Under the pieces are notes generated by a model. That model was not told where the DNA came from. It searched no databases and worked only from the letters and a program-made list of their open reading frames with translations. Shown here piece after piece: positions 7,564 through 15,480 of a DNA stretch of 64,000 nt; position 1 is the first letter of the stretch, and each line of letters begins with the position of its first letter. The stretch is from positions 62,001 to 126,000 of the forward strand of contig NZ_DASUCC010000155.1 in NCBI RefSeq assembly GCF_035762905.1, given 5' to 3'. This stretch comes from DASYTH01 sp035762905 (GTDB lineage: Bacteria > Actinomycetota > Actinomycetes > Mycobacteriales > Pseudonocardiaceae). The position numbers and the translations under genes are program-made.

Positions 7564-8118
7564 GTGACCACCTTCCCCGACCTCGCCGACATCGGCCACT
7601 TCCTGCAAGAGGCCGACGGCGAAACCCTCACACTGCCGGTGCGCGGCAAGAACTACACGTGGCGCGCGGGCGCGATCACCATCCGCGCCAATCTCAGGTT
7701 GCAGCAGGCCCGCGCCGGGATCGAGACGATCCAACGCAAGCTCGCCGCCGGCGAGAAGGTTGACCCGACGGTCGAACTGCTCCCCGGCGTGGACGAGGAC
7801 GAGTTCGCCGCCGACCTGATCGGCCAAGCGGTGATCGACCAGATGGCCGCCGACGGCGTGATGCTCGACGAACTGCAGCACATCGGGCTCACCCTCATGA
7901 CCTGGCACCTGTCCGGCGAGGCAGCGGCACGCGCCATGTGGCTCGGCCAGGTCGCCGCCGAGGGTGATGCCGACCCCCCGGCACGGGGCTCCGGGTCGAC
8001 GAGAACGGCTGGATCATCGACCCGGAAGCCGGCAAGAGCGGGTTCGGCTGGCCAGAGATCCTCGCGCGCTGGCCGCTCGTCGAAGCCGGTTTCCAAGCGC
8101 ACTACGGGATCGACCTGA
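7564..8118 (+). CDS. Tail assembly chaperone, short (unshifted) form
   Basis: 184 residues from GTG. Residues 1-139 form a helical chaperone part ('FPDLADIGHFLQEADGETLTLPVRGKNYTWRAG', 'LIGQAVIDQMAADGVMLDELQHIGLTLMTWHLSGEAAARAMW'). After a C-rich slip site at 7974-7980 the zero-frame tail is low-complexity Arg/Ser (RTAGSSTRKPARAGSAGQRSS...), as expected of an out-of-frame readout. It sits between tail tube and tape measure genes, the constant position of the lambda G / GT chaperones. A longer -1 product is listed separately. Confidence 0.75.
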   Translation: MTTFPDLADIGHFLQEADGETLTLPVRGKNYTWRAGAITIRANLRLQQARAGIETIQRKLAAGEKVDPTVELLPGVDEDEFAADLIGQAVIDQMAADGVMLDELQHIGLTLMTWHLSGEAAARAMWLGQVAAEGDADPPARGSGSTRTAGSSTRKPARAGSAGQRSSRAGRSSKPVSKRTTGST

Positions 8119-8282
8119 CCGAGCCGTCCATCATGGACGGCAAGACGTGGCGGTGGTTCGTGGTGCGCCTGTTCGGGATGCCGGCCGAGGCGCGGCTATG
8201 GCAGGCGTTGCGGCCGGCCAGCAGCGAGGATGACGACTCCACCGACAGCATCGACACCGCGCTCGGGATCGCCCGCGAGTGA
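7564..8282 (+). CDS. Tail assembly chaperone, -1 frameshift product (G-T type)
   Basis: In zero frame the codons around 7972 read GAC CCC CCG; the heptamer C CCC CCG (7974-7980) lets both tRNAs step back one base and keep pairing. After a -1 slip translation continues at 7980 with 'GTGLRVDENGWIIDPEAG' and 'FGWPEILARWPLVEAGFQAHYG', then 'IDLTEPSIMDGKTWRWFVVRLFGMP', ending at the TGA 8280-8282: 239 residues. This second part is protein-like with many Trp and resembles the T part of actinophage chaperones, unlike the Arg/Ser zero-frame tail. The heptamer and both open frames are seen directly; the actual slip is inferred from the conserved siphovirus mechanism. Confidence 0.75.
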
Positions 8283-8305
8283 CACCCTGACCACACCGTT
8301 CGCGT

Positions 8306-11300
8306 GTGGCGCTCATGGTGGGCCAGATCCAGGCCCTGATCACTGCGGACAAGTCGCAGTACACGAGCACCGTCAAGGCGGCTGGCGCCGAGCACCAGAC
8401 GTTCGTGTCGAAGACCAGCAAGCAAAAGGCGGTCATCGACGGCGACGAGAAGCCGCTCGAGCGCGCCACCAAACGATCAGTGCAGCTCGTCGGTTCGATG
8501 CGGGCCCGCATCGGCGGGTTCATGGGGGAGATCCGCGGGGAGTTCCTGAAGGTCGGCGCGGTCGCCGGGATCATCGGCGGGCTACGCGAGGTGGTGATGG
8601 CCGCCTCGGACCTGTCCGAGTCGGCGAACGCCATCAACGTGACGTTCGCCGGGGCGCAGCAGTCGGTGTTCGCCTTCACCAAGACGGCCTCGGCGGCGAT
8701 CGGCCAGAGCGACACGCAGGCCCGGCAAGCCGTGGCCACGTTCGGCACCTACGGCAAGCAGGCCGGGTTGGCGGCCGAGCAGAACGCCGAGTTCTCCATC
8801 TCGTTGACCAAGCTCGCGAGCGACCTGGCATCGTTCAAGAACACCACCCCGGAAGAGGCGATCGAGGCGCTCGGCGCGGCGCTGCGCGGCGAGTCCGACC
8901 CGATCGAGAAGTACGGGGTGCTGCTCAACGAGAGCGTGATCGCGCAGCGCGCGCTGAAGATGGGCGTGATCGCCACTACCAGCCAGGCGTTGACGCCGCA
9001 GCAGCGGGTGATGGTGGCGTATCAGGAGATCCTCGCCCAGACGAAGGACGCGCAGGGCGACTTCGGCCGCACCTCGGGTGAGCTGGCGAACCAGTTGCGC
9101 ACCGCGAAGGCCGTAGTGATCGACAAGGCGGCGGCGCTCGGGCAGCAGTTGTTGCCGGCGGCGAAGGCCACCGTTGGGTTCTTCACAGGCGCCGTCGGCC
9201 CCGTGTTCGACGGGCTCGGCGCGATCCTGAAGGTCGTGATCGGCGCGGTCGGACAGCTCGCGCAGATATGGCAGTCGCTTCCCGGCCCGGTGCAGGCCGC
9301 GGTCGTGGCGATGGTGGCGTGGCGGCTGGTGCAGGAGCGGGTCGAGGCCGGTGTCGGCGCGGTCCGGGACAAGGTGCAGGGCCTGAACACCGCGGTGCAG
9401 CAGCACGGCGGGGTGCTCGACGCGCTGCGTGCCCGGTTCAGCGTGATCGACAGCATGGCCACCTCCTACGACCGGGCGTCGACCGCGACCACCAACCACC
9501 TGCGCGCGCAGGTCGCGCTCGCCGTCGGGTTGGGCGGCGTCAACGACCAGATGTCGGCCACCCAGCGCGCCACGCAACTGGCCGGGGACGGGTTGGCCCG
9601 GGTGGCTGGCATCGCCTCGGGCACCGCGGCGGCGGCGTTCACCGGCCTGCGGTCGGCGGCGTCGGGTTTGATGTCCTTCTTGGGCGGCCCGTGGGGTGTC
9701 GCGCTGGCGGTGGCGGGGGTCGCGCTGTCGGTGTGGATGTCGCGACAGCAGCAGGCGAAGCAGGCAGCCGAGCAGCACGCCGCCAAGGTGCGGTCCCTCA
9801 CCGAGGCGATCATCGCCAACGGCGGCGCGCTGTCCGCGCAGTCGAAGATGCAGCAGGTCGCCGAGGCCCGGTCCAAGGGCCTGTACGACATCGCGCAGAA
9901 ACTCGGCATCTCGAACCAGACGATGACCGAAGCGATCCTCGGCAACGCCGAGGCGATCGGCCGCGTGAACAGCGCCTTCGACCAGTTCGGCATCAGCGCC
10001 AGCCAGATCACCGGCGACGCCGAGACGCTGCGCGCGGTGTTCGACGGGTTCGGCGGTATCAGCGCGGAGAAATGGGGGTCACTGGCCCGCGCGCTGGTCG
10101 AGTCGCGGCAGAACTTCGGGCTGCTCTCCGGTGGCATGTTGGAGGCGCAGAACGCCGCGAATGCCAACTCCGACGCGCTCGCCGAGGTCGGGGTGAAGGC
10201 CGAGGATCTCGGCGCCGCCACCGGCGGGGCGACACCGCCCACCTCGGCCATGGCCAAGGCGCTGAAAGCGTTGGGGGACAACGCGTCCGACGCCGACACT
10301 CAAGTGTCCGGGTTGAAGACCGCGCTCGACGAGTACGCCGGGAAACGGCACACCGTCGAGGAAGCCACCCAGGCGGTCAACGACAGCCTGCGCGACCTAG
10401 GCGCCGCGTTCAAGGGGGCGAAGGCCGACGCCGCGGCGTCCAAGCAGCCGCTGCTCGACTCGTCGGGCGCGATCAACACGGTCACCGAGAAGGGCTCGGC
10501 GCTGCAGAACACGCTGATGGGCCTGTCCGACGCCTACCGGCAGCAGTTCGCCGCGATCGTGCAGAACGCCACCGCCCAAGGAAAGACGCTGCCCGAGGCG
10601 GTGGCGGCGGCCACGGCGGCGACCGCGAAGACCCGGGAAAGCTTCATCGCCGCGGCGGTCGCGGCCGGCATCGCCCGGCAGGACGCCGAGAAGCTCGCCG
10701 ACCAGTACGACCTAATGCCCACCGCCGCGGCCACGGCGATCCTGCAGCCCGGCATGGTGGACGCGATCAAGAACGCCGGCATCCTGTCGGACAAGGTCGT
10801 CAGCGTCCCCGACTCCAAGACGATCATCGTGTCGTCGACCACGCCGCAGCAGATCGCGTTCCTCGAGAACCTCGGGTTCAAGGTGCGCACCCTGCCCAAC
10901 GGGCACGTCGAGATCACCTCAAACGCCGCTGCCGTCAACGAGGACATCAACAACGCGGCCCGCGACCGGCGCACCGAGATCCTGATCTCCTACAAGGCGG
11001 CCGGCATCCCTAACGCCGCCAAGCTGGCCAAGGAAGCCGTCACCCAAGGCTCCGGCGGAGTGATGGAGTACTACGGGGCCGGCGGGCTGCGACCGATGTC
11101 CGGCCGGTCGGCGGGGATCGTCGCCTCGTACCGGCGCACCGGGACCATGCGGGTGATCGGGGACAACCCGCGGGTGGACGAGCTGTTCCTGCCGCTGGAC
11201 CGGTTCTCGGCCCGCTCGCAGGCGCTGCTCGACGAGGCGCTGCGCAGGATGCGGCCGGAGTGGTTCCGGTCTGCGTTGCCGATGGCGGCGGGCGGCGTGT

Positions 11301-11446
11301 ACCCGGCTGGCGGGGACAGCGCGTCCACTGTGGGCCGGGAGCGCGCCGGGCACACGTTCAACATCACCGGTCCGGACCCCGGCGCGGTGACGCGGATGGT
11401 GATGGACGAGCTTCGCGCGGAGGAGGCGCTTTATGCCGGCGCGTGA
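8306..11446 (+). CDS. Tail tape measure protein
   Basis: 1046 residues from GTG 8306 (ATG at 8315 is a possible second start). Begins 'MVGQIQALITADKSQYTSTVKAAGAEHQTF', then coiled and Ala-rich helices, hydrophobic segments near residues 80-100, 290-350 and 440-475 ('LMSFLGGPWGVALAVAGVALSVWMSRQQ'), and a C-terminal 'RMRPEWFR' with Gly-rich end. Length, Ala/Gln content and place between chaperone and Dit are typical. With the usual ~1.5 angstrom per residue it would set a tail of roughly 150 nm. It overlaps the next gene by 14 bases. Confidence 0.88.
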   Translation: MALMVGQIQALITADKSQYTSTVKAAGAEHQTFVSKTSKQKAVIDGDEKPLERATKRSVQLVGSMRARIGGFMGEIRGEFLKVGAVAGIIGGLREVVMAASDLSESANAINVTFAGAQQSVFAFTKTASAAIGQSDTQARQAVATFGTYGKQAGLAAEQNAEFSISLTKLASDLASFKNTTPEEAIEALGAALRGESDPIEKYGVLLNESVIAQRALKMGVIATTSQALTPQQRVMVAYQEILAQTKDAQGDFGRTSGELANQLRTAKAVVIDKAAALGQQLLPAAKATVGFFTGAVGPVFDGLGAILKVVIGAVGQLAQIWQSLPGPVQAAVVAMVAWRLVQERVEAGVGAVRDKVQGLNTAVQQHGGVLDALRARFSVIDSMATSYDRASTATTNHLRAQVALAVGLGGVNDQMSATQRATQLAGDGLARVAGIASGTAAAAFTGLRSAASGLMSFLGGPWGVALAVAGVALSVWMSRQQQAKQAAEQHAAKVRSLTEAIIANGGALSAQSKMQQVAEARSKGLYDIAQKLGISNQTMTEAILGNAEAIGRVNSAFDQFGISASQITGDAETLRAVFDGFGGISAEKWGSLARALVESRQNFGLLSGGMLEAQNAANANSDALAEVGVKAEDLGAATGGATPPTSAMAKALKALGDNASDADTQVSGLKTALDEYAGKRHTVEEATQAVNDSLRDLGAAFKGAKADAAASKQPLLDSSGAINTVTEKGSALQNTLMGLSDAYRQQFAAIVQNATAQGKTLPEAVAAATAATAKTRESFIAAAVAAGIARQDAEKLADQYDLMPTAAATAILQPGMVDAIKNAGILSDKVVSVPDSKTIIVSSTTPQQIAFLENLGFKVRTLPNGHVEITSNAAAVNEDINNAARDRRTEILISYKAAGIPNAAKLAKEAVTQGSGGVMEYYGAGGLRPMSGRSAGIVASYRRTGTMRVIGDNPRVDELFLPLDRFSARSQALLDEALRRMRPEWFRSALPMAAGGVYPAGGDSASTVGRERAGHTFNITGPDPGAVTRMVMDELRAEEALYAGA

Positions 11447-12296
11447 ACTGGTCTGGTACCCGGCCGCGGGTGACCCGATTGTGCTGAACGACCGGGACGC
11501 CGGCTACCGCGTCCACAAGGGAGCCACCGGGTTGGGGGTGCCGCCCGCGCAGCTCGTCACCGACACCACGCCGTTGCTGGACGGCGAGGTGGTCACCGAC
11601 GTGTACGAGACGGGCCGCTCCATCATGCTGCCGATGACGGTGTTCGGCGCCACCAACGCCGAGCTCCGGGAGCGGCTGCGCGCGCTGTGCTCGGCGCTGG
11701 ATCCGCGGCAGCCCGGCCACCTCGAGCTGGCCCAGCAGGACGGCCAGCGGCGCCGGATCCGCGGCTACTACGCGGCCGGCCTGGAAGGCGCCGAGGACCG
11801 CGCGAACGGCGGGGACACCACGTGGTACCGGTTCGTGCTGCGGCTGTACTGCCCGGACGTGTTCTGGTTCGACCCGACCCCGGTCGTCCTGTCGTTCCCG
11901 TTCCCGGCGCCGGTGCCGTTCTTCACGTTCTTCCCGCTGCGCCTGTCGGCCGATGACGTGCTCGGCTCCGGTGTGCTCACCAACCCGGGTGACGTGGCGG
12001 CGTGGCCGATCTGGACCGCCACCCCACCGGGAACCGCGGTGGCGCTGGACAACGACGACACCGGCGAGGAGCTGCACGTGTCCGGCACCCTGTCCGGCAC
12101 GCTGACGATCGTCACCCAGCCCGGGGAGCAGTCGGTCGACATGGGCGGCTCCGACTGGTGGTCGCACCTCACCGGCACCCCAACGTTCTGGGCGATCCCG
12201 CCCGGGTCGACGAACGTGACGCTGTCGTTGACCGGCGCCAGCACCGGCTCGTCAGTGTCGTGCACGTTCTACCCGCGCTACCGGTCCGGGTGGTGA
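11433..12296 (+). CDS. Distal tail protein (Dit-like)
   Basis: 287 residues, ATG inside the end of the tape measure gene. 'RELVWYPAAGDPIVLNDRDAGYRVHKGATGLGVPP...TDTTPLLDGEVVTDVYETGRSIMLPMTVFGATNAELRERLRALCSALDP' matches the siphovirus tail component/Dit N-terminal domain; 'RRIRGYYAAGLEG' and 'WYRFVLRLYCPDVFW' continue it. The C-terminal ~110 residues look like a galectin-like beta domain. It forms the hub between the tail tube and tip proteins. Confidence 0.8.
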   Translation: MPARELVWYPAAGDPIVLNDRDAGYRVHKGATGLGVPPAQLVTDTTPLLDGEVVTDVYETGRSIMLPMTVFGATNAELRERLRALCSALDPRQPGHLELAQQDGQRRRIRGYYAAGLEGAEDRANGGDTTWYRFVLRLYCPDVFWFDPTPVVLSFPFPAPVPFFTFFPLRLSADDVLGSGVLTNPGDVAAWPIWTATPPGTAVALDNDDTGEELHVSGTLSGTLTIVTQPGEQSVDMGGSDWWSHLTGTPTFWAIPPGSTNVTLSLTGASTGSSVSCTFYPRYRSGW

Positions 12297-12300
12297 CCCG

Positions 12301-13458
12301 GTGGCGGACACGGTGTGGATGATCGACCCGACCGGCGCCACCCGGGGCACCATCATGTGGTCCAGCTACACCGCGGTGCCGAAGTTCAACGACGTGGGGA
12401 CGTGGCAGGTGAACTGCCCGCTGACCCCGCAGCACGCGCTCGCCGCCGCGGCCGGCTGGCGGGTGGCGATCATGGCCGGCACCAGCACGGTGATAGCCGG
12501 CCCGGTCACCAAAGCCGAAATCAAGATCGACGGCACCAGCGGGCGCGCCACCCGCCGCCTCGTCCTGTCCGGCGAGGACGACATGCGGTGGATGCGCGGC
12601 CGAGACGCCCGCCCCGCCCCGCTGGCCGCGCTGTCGGCGCAAACCCCCGCCTACGACATCCGCACCGGCGTCGCATCGACGATCATGCGGCAGTACGTCG
12701 ATGTGAACGCCGGGCCGGGTGCGCTCGTCGCCCGCCGGGTGCCGTCGCTGACCCTCGCCGCGGATCCGGTGGCCGGCCCGTCCATCACCGGCCGCGCCCG
12801 GTTCGACAAGCTGCTGCCGCTGCTGCAGGGCCTCGCCGTGTCCGGGGCGGTCGCCGGGGTGACCCTCGGGTTCCGGGTCAACTCCGGGTTCGGGTTGGGC
12901 AAGGTGTTCCAGGTGTACTTGCCGGCTGACCTGACCGGGCCCGCCCGGTTCTCGATGGCGCTGCGGAACCTGAAGATGCTCACCTGGACGCTGACCGCCC
13001 CCACCGCCACGCACATCGTCGGCGGCGGTCGCGGCGAAGAGGACGCCCGCGACTTCATCGAGGTGGCCGACACCGCCGACGCCACCGCGTGGGGCCGGCT
13101 CGAGGACTTCTACGACTTCCGCGCTGCGAGTGACTCCGACTCCAACGTCGAGCTCACTCAGGGCGCGCAGAAGCGGCTCGACGAGCAAGGCCACACCCAA
13201 CTCGTCGAGGTGGTGCCAGTCGACACGGCACGGCTGCAGTACGGCCGGGACTACGGCCTCGGTGACGTGATCACCGTGGACGTGTACGGCGGGGTGACTG
13301 TGGACGAGGTGGTGCGCGAGGTGGAGATCAAGGTCGACAGGGCCGGCGGGCGAAAGGTCACCCCGCGGGTCGGCACCGTCGGGGCGACCCGCTCGGCCGC
13401 CTCTTGGATCCGGCTGCGGGATGCGCTGGCCCGGATCTCCAACCTCGAACGTCGCTAG
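12301..13458 (+). CDS. Tail-tip protein, Gp37-like (Tal-type)
   Basis: 385 residues from GTG, four bases after dit. 'VWMIDPTGATRGTIMWSSYTAVPKFNDVGTWQVNCPL', 'GPVTKAEIKIDG...RRLVLSGEDDM' and 'THIVGGGRGEEDARDFIEV' are signatures of the Siphovirus ReqiPepy6 Gp37-like family of tail hub proteins. The C-terminal part ('YGRDYGLGDVITVDVYGGVTVDEVVREVEIKVDRAGGRKVTPRVGT') is the domain with short strands seen in gp27/Tal-like hubs. No peptidase or lysozyme motif is visible. Its TAG overlaps the TAG of the opposing DUF397 gene: both stops use the same CTAG at 13455-13458. Confidence 0.75.
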   Translation: MADTVWMIDPTGATRGTIMWSSYTAVPKFNDVGTWQVNCPLTPQHALAAAAGWRVAIMAGTSTVIAGPVTKAEIKIDGTSGRATRRLVLSGEDDMRWMRGRDARPAPLAALSAQTPAYDIRTGVASTIMRQYVDVNAGPGALVARRVPSLTLAADPVAGPSITGRARFDKLLPLLQGLAVSGAVAGVTLGFRVNSGFGLGKVFQVYLPADLTGPARFSMALRNLKMLTWTLTAPTATHIVGGGRGEEDARDFIEVADTADATAWGRLEDFYDFRAASDSDSNVELTQGAQKRLDEQGHTQLVEVVPVDTARLQYGRDYGLGDVITVDVYGGVTVDEVVREVEIKVDRAGGRKVTPRVGTVGATRSAASWIRLRDALARISNLERR

Positions 13459-13625
13459 ATCCGGCCCTCCTTGACGGCGGCCAGCAGGCCGGCCAGGTCG
13501 ACGCGCAGCGCGCCGGCCGCCGGATTCTTCGAGTCGCGCACCGCGCCGACGTTGGCCAGTTCGACACAGTTGCCGCCGTCACCCCCACTGCGGGTGCTCT
13601 TACGCCACGTGATCAGTCGTTCCAT
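13455..13625 (-). CDS. DUF397 protein
   Basis: 56 residues, read on the reverse strand: 'MERLITWRKSTRSGGDGGNCVELANVG' then 'AVRDSKNPAAGALRVDLAGLLAAVKEGRI'. The 'W.KS..S...G.CVE.A......VRDSK.P....L' pattern is the DUF397 hallmark. A Shine-Dalgarno AGGAAGG lies 8-9 bases before the ATG. These small proteins almost always accompany XRE/DUF5753 regulators in actinomycetes, and one lies 30 bp upstream on the same strand. A role as partner or antagonist of that regulator is the usual hypothesis, not proven here. Confidence 0.85.
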   Translation of the reverse strand: MERLITWRKSTRSGGDGGNCVELANVGAVRDSKNPAAGALRVDLAGLLAAVKEGRI

Positions 13626-13655
13626 GTCCGGTTCCCTTCCTGTATGCCCAGGTCG

Positions 13656-14507
13656 TTACCCATCCAACAGGCTAACGAGGAAGGCTTCGGTGTCGGCGGG
13701 CGAGAGAGCGAGGCGTGTCAATGCCTCGAACGTCGCGGTGTATCGCCGCAGGTCGGCCGGCCGCTCCAGGTAGATGGCGCCCTCGTCGTGTTCGAGGTAG
13801 ACGAAGTTCGGATGCGGCTCGTCGGGCAGGGTGAGCAGCGAGAACGGACTCTTCATGCCGGGGTGCGGTCCGGCGGCGAACGGCACCACCTGCATGGTCA
13901 CGAAGTCCCGGCGGGACATGGCGATGAGGTGCTCGAGCTGCTCGGCGGTGTCGCCGACCGGGCGGCGCAGCACGGCCTCGTTCAGCACGAAGTGCAGCGC
14001 CGGTGGCCGCGCGTCGAGCCGCCGCTGCCGTTCCTGGCGGAACTCGACCAGCCGGGCGATGTCGGGTTCGTCGTCGCCGTCACCGCGGTAGGCGGCCATG
14101 ATGGCGCGGGCGTAGCTGGCGACCTGCAGCAGGCCGGGCACCAGTTCGGATTCGTAGGCGCGGATCTCCTTGGCGTCGGCTTCGAATCCGACCCATGTGC
14201 CGAACCAGTCGGGCATGGTGTCGCTGTAGGTGGACCACCAGCCGCGCTCGCCGGACTCCTCGGCCTGCCGGACGAGCATGTCAACCTCGGGCGCACCGAT
14301 CCCGTAGAACTGGCACAGGAACCTGACGTTCTTGGGCAAGATGGCGTGCCGGCCGTTCTCGATGCGGCTGATCGTCGGCCGCTTCACGCCGAGATATTCG
14401 GCGGCTTCATCCATGGTCTTGCCCGCGGACTCGCGCAGCTCGCGGAGTTGCTTACCGAGCCGCCACCTGCGCACCAGCGATCCGGGGCTCAGGTCGTCGT
14501 CGTCCAT
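13656..14507 (-). CDS. XRE-family regulator with DUF5753 domain
   Basis: 283 residues. Residues ~17-75 form a helix-turn-helix: 'LGKQLRELRESAGKTMDEAAEYLGVKRPTISRIENGR'. The rest is DUF5753: 'ESELVPGLLQVASYARAIMAA', 'RQERQRRLDARPPALHFVLNEAVLRRPVG', 'MQVVPFAAGPHPGM..PFSLLTLPD', 'VYLEHDEGAIYLE', 'L.RLALSPADTEAFL'. Such Scr1/WhiJ-like regulators control development or antibiotic genes in Streptomyces; here the gene lies inside a prophage between tail tip and integrase and may act as lysogeny regulator or accessory gene. Two palindromic operator-like sites lie within 80 bp of its start. Confidence 0.88.
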   Translation of the reverse strand: MDDDDLSPGSLVRRWRLGKQLRELRESAGKTMDEAAEYLGVKRPTISRIENGRHAILPKNVRFLCQFYGIGAPEVDMLVRQAEESGERGWWSTYSDTMPDWFGTWVGFEADAKEIRAYESELVPGLLQVASYARAIMAAYRGDGDDEPDIARLVEFRQERQRRLDARPPALHFVLNEAVLRRPVGDTAEQLEHLIAMSRRDFVTMQVVPFAAGPHPGMKSPFSLLTLPDEPHPNFVYLEHDEGAIYLERPADLRRYTATFEALTRLALSPADTEAFLVSLLDG

Positions 14508-14531
14508 GGCGCACAGTTTGCCGCATCGATT

Positions 14532-14586
14532 CCACGTACGTACGCGGGTTCCCCCGCTCGGGGTATTCCCCCACGTACGTACGTGG
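14532..14586. promoter_or_regulatory. Paired 16-bp palindromic operators of the XRE regulator
   Basis: CCACGTACGTACGTGG at 14571-14586 is a perfect 16-bp palindrome; CCACGTACGTACGCGG at 14532-14547 differs in one base. Centres are 39 bp apart, in the divergent gap between the XRE gene (start 14507, leftward) and the membrane protein gene (start 14691, rightward). A third half-like GCGTACGG follows at 14587. Two spaced copies suggest cooperative binding, probably by the adjacent regulator. Confidence 0.55.
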
Positions 14587-14690
14587 CGTACGGTCTGAGA
14601 ACCGGCCCAGCCGGTGGCCTGCGTCGCCTCCCCTTCCTGTTTGCCCAGGTCTGGGCGAGGCGGCGCCGGTCAAACCAGGGAGTGATCACC

Positions 14691-15014
14691 ATGGACGGCA
14701 GCCTGGCCCTCGGCTTGCTGCTGGGGGCTGCCCTGCTGGGCTGCCTGTTCATCGCCACCGACTTCTGGCGTTGGTTCCGCTGCTGCTGGACCGGCACCTG
14801 TGGCCGGTGCCGTAGCTGCCGACCCCTGTTCTGCCGGGCTGACAGTGGGCGTCACCACCCATCATCCCGGCCAGCGCCGACGACCGGGTACGAGTCGGCG
14901 CGCCGCCGGGCCGAGACACCTACACCCCCGGTCTCGGCCCGGCCCCCAGCACCGGTGGGCGCGGCTGCCCGACGTTCCGCCGCGCCCGCCGGGCTCCACC
15001 GGAGAGCGTCATGA
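14691..15014 (+). CDS. Small Cys-rich membrane protein, unknown
   Basis: 107 residues. ATG at 14691 with GGGAG 8-10 bases upstream; GTG at 14682 is an alternative. One membrane segment (residues 4-24, 'LALGLLLGAALLGCLFIATDFW'), then 'WFRCCWTGTCGRCRSCRPLFC', a Cys cluster that could bind metal, then a long Pro/Ala/Arg tail. No family recognised. It opens a rightward three-gene cassette with coupled overlaps, divergent from the XRE regulator and likely under the operators between them. Confidence 0.5.
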   Translation: MDGSLALGLLLGAALLGCLFIATDFWRWFRCCWTGTCGRCRSCRPLFCRADSGRHHPSSRPAPTTGYESARRRAETPTPPVSARPPAPVGAAARRSAAPAGLHRRAS

Positions 15015-15235
15015 CCACCACCGTGGTGTGGATGCGGTCCGAATACGACAGGCGACTGCACGCGTTCGATCCGGACAAGATCGGCAGCGAATTCGCCGAA
15101 GCCCTTTGTGATCACAGTGCACCGGTCAAGTGTTTACAAAGGACCGAGACAGGTACACGCTGCTATGCGTGCCTGCTTCTCCACGGCGCTGACCTTGCCG
15201 ACAACCAAGGTGAGGCGGCGAAATGGGCGCACTAG
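15011..15235 (+). CDS. Small Cys/His-containing protein, unknown
   Basis: 74 residues; ATG overlaps the previous stop (ATGA). 'CDHSAPVKCLQRTETGTRCYACLLLHGADLADNQGEAAKWAH' has Cys and His spaced as in small zinc-binding proteins. Similar short proteins are common near DUF397 genes in actinomycetes, to my recollection. Co-expressed with its neighbours by overlap; function unknown. Confidence 0.5.
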   Translation: MTTTVVWMRSEYDRRLHAFDPDKIGSEFAEALCDHSAPVKCLQRTETGTRCYACLLLHGADLADNQGEAAKWAH

Positions 15236-15480
15236 GCGACGACGCCATGCTTGGGACACCTGCCCCGGGCGGATACCGCTGGCGCCGCAGCATGTTCCGC
15301 CCTGAACTGGTGCATCTCGCAGCAGTAGATCAGCCGGCAAGGTTGGCGCGCAGCGCCGGCCGGAACTGGGTGTGGTCGGTGTGCGACCGCGCCGTTCAAG
15401 CCGACAGCGGCGAGGACAAGTTCACGATGCGCTGCCCTGACTGCTCCGCGTGGTCCGAGGAGCACCCCCCGCAGCCTTAG
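15223..15480 (+). CDS. Small unknown protein with C-x2-C
   Basis: 85 residues from ATG 15223, overlapping the end of the gene before by 13 bases. 'YRWRRSMFRPELVHLAAVDQPARLARSAGRNWVWSVCDRAV' and 'MRCPDCSAWSEEHPPQP' give a C-x2-C pair plus an upstream Cys. No domain recognised. Its last 59 bases overlap the end of the opposing gene at 15422. Confidence 0.45.
   Translation: MGALGDDAMLGTPAPGGYRWRRSMFRPELVHLAAVDQPARLARSAGRNWVWSVCDRAVQADSGEDKFTMRCPDCSAWSEEHPPQP

Larger units (their letters stand above)
13634..14651. repeat. 21-bp direct repeats flanking the XRE gene
   Basis: 13634-13654 and 14631-14651 are identical in 20 of 21 bases (blocks CCCTTCCTGT and TGCCCAGGTC with one A/T difference between them). 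The left copy is the Shine-Dalgarno region of the DUF397 gene; the right copy lies 40 bp before the small membrane protein gene. The entire XRE gene and its operators lie between. Confidence 0.7.

Noticed and set aside
13404..15014. 536-codon forward frame spanning the XRE gene
   Set aside because: It runs antisense to the DUF397/XRE genes; only its last 108 codons (from 14691) have a ribosome-binding site and a plausible membrane protein.
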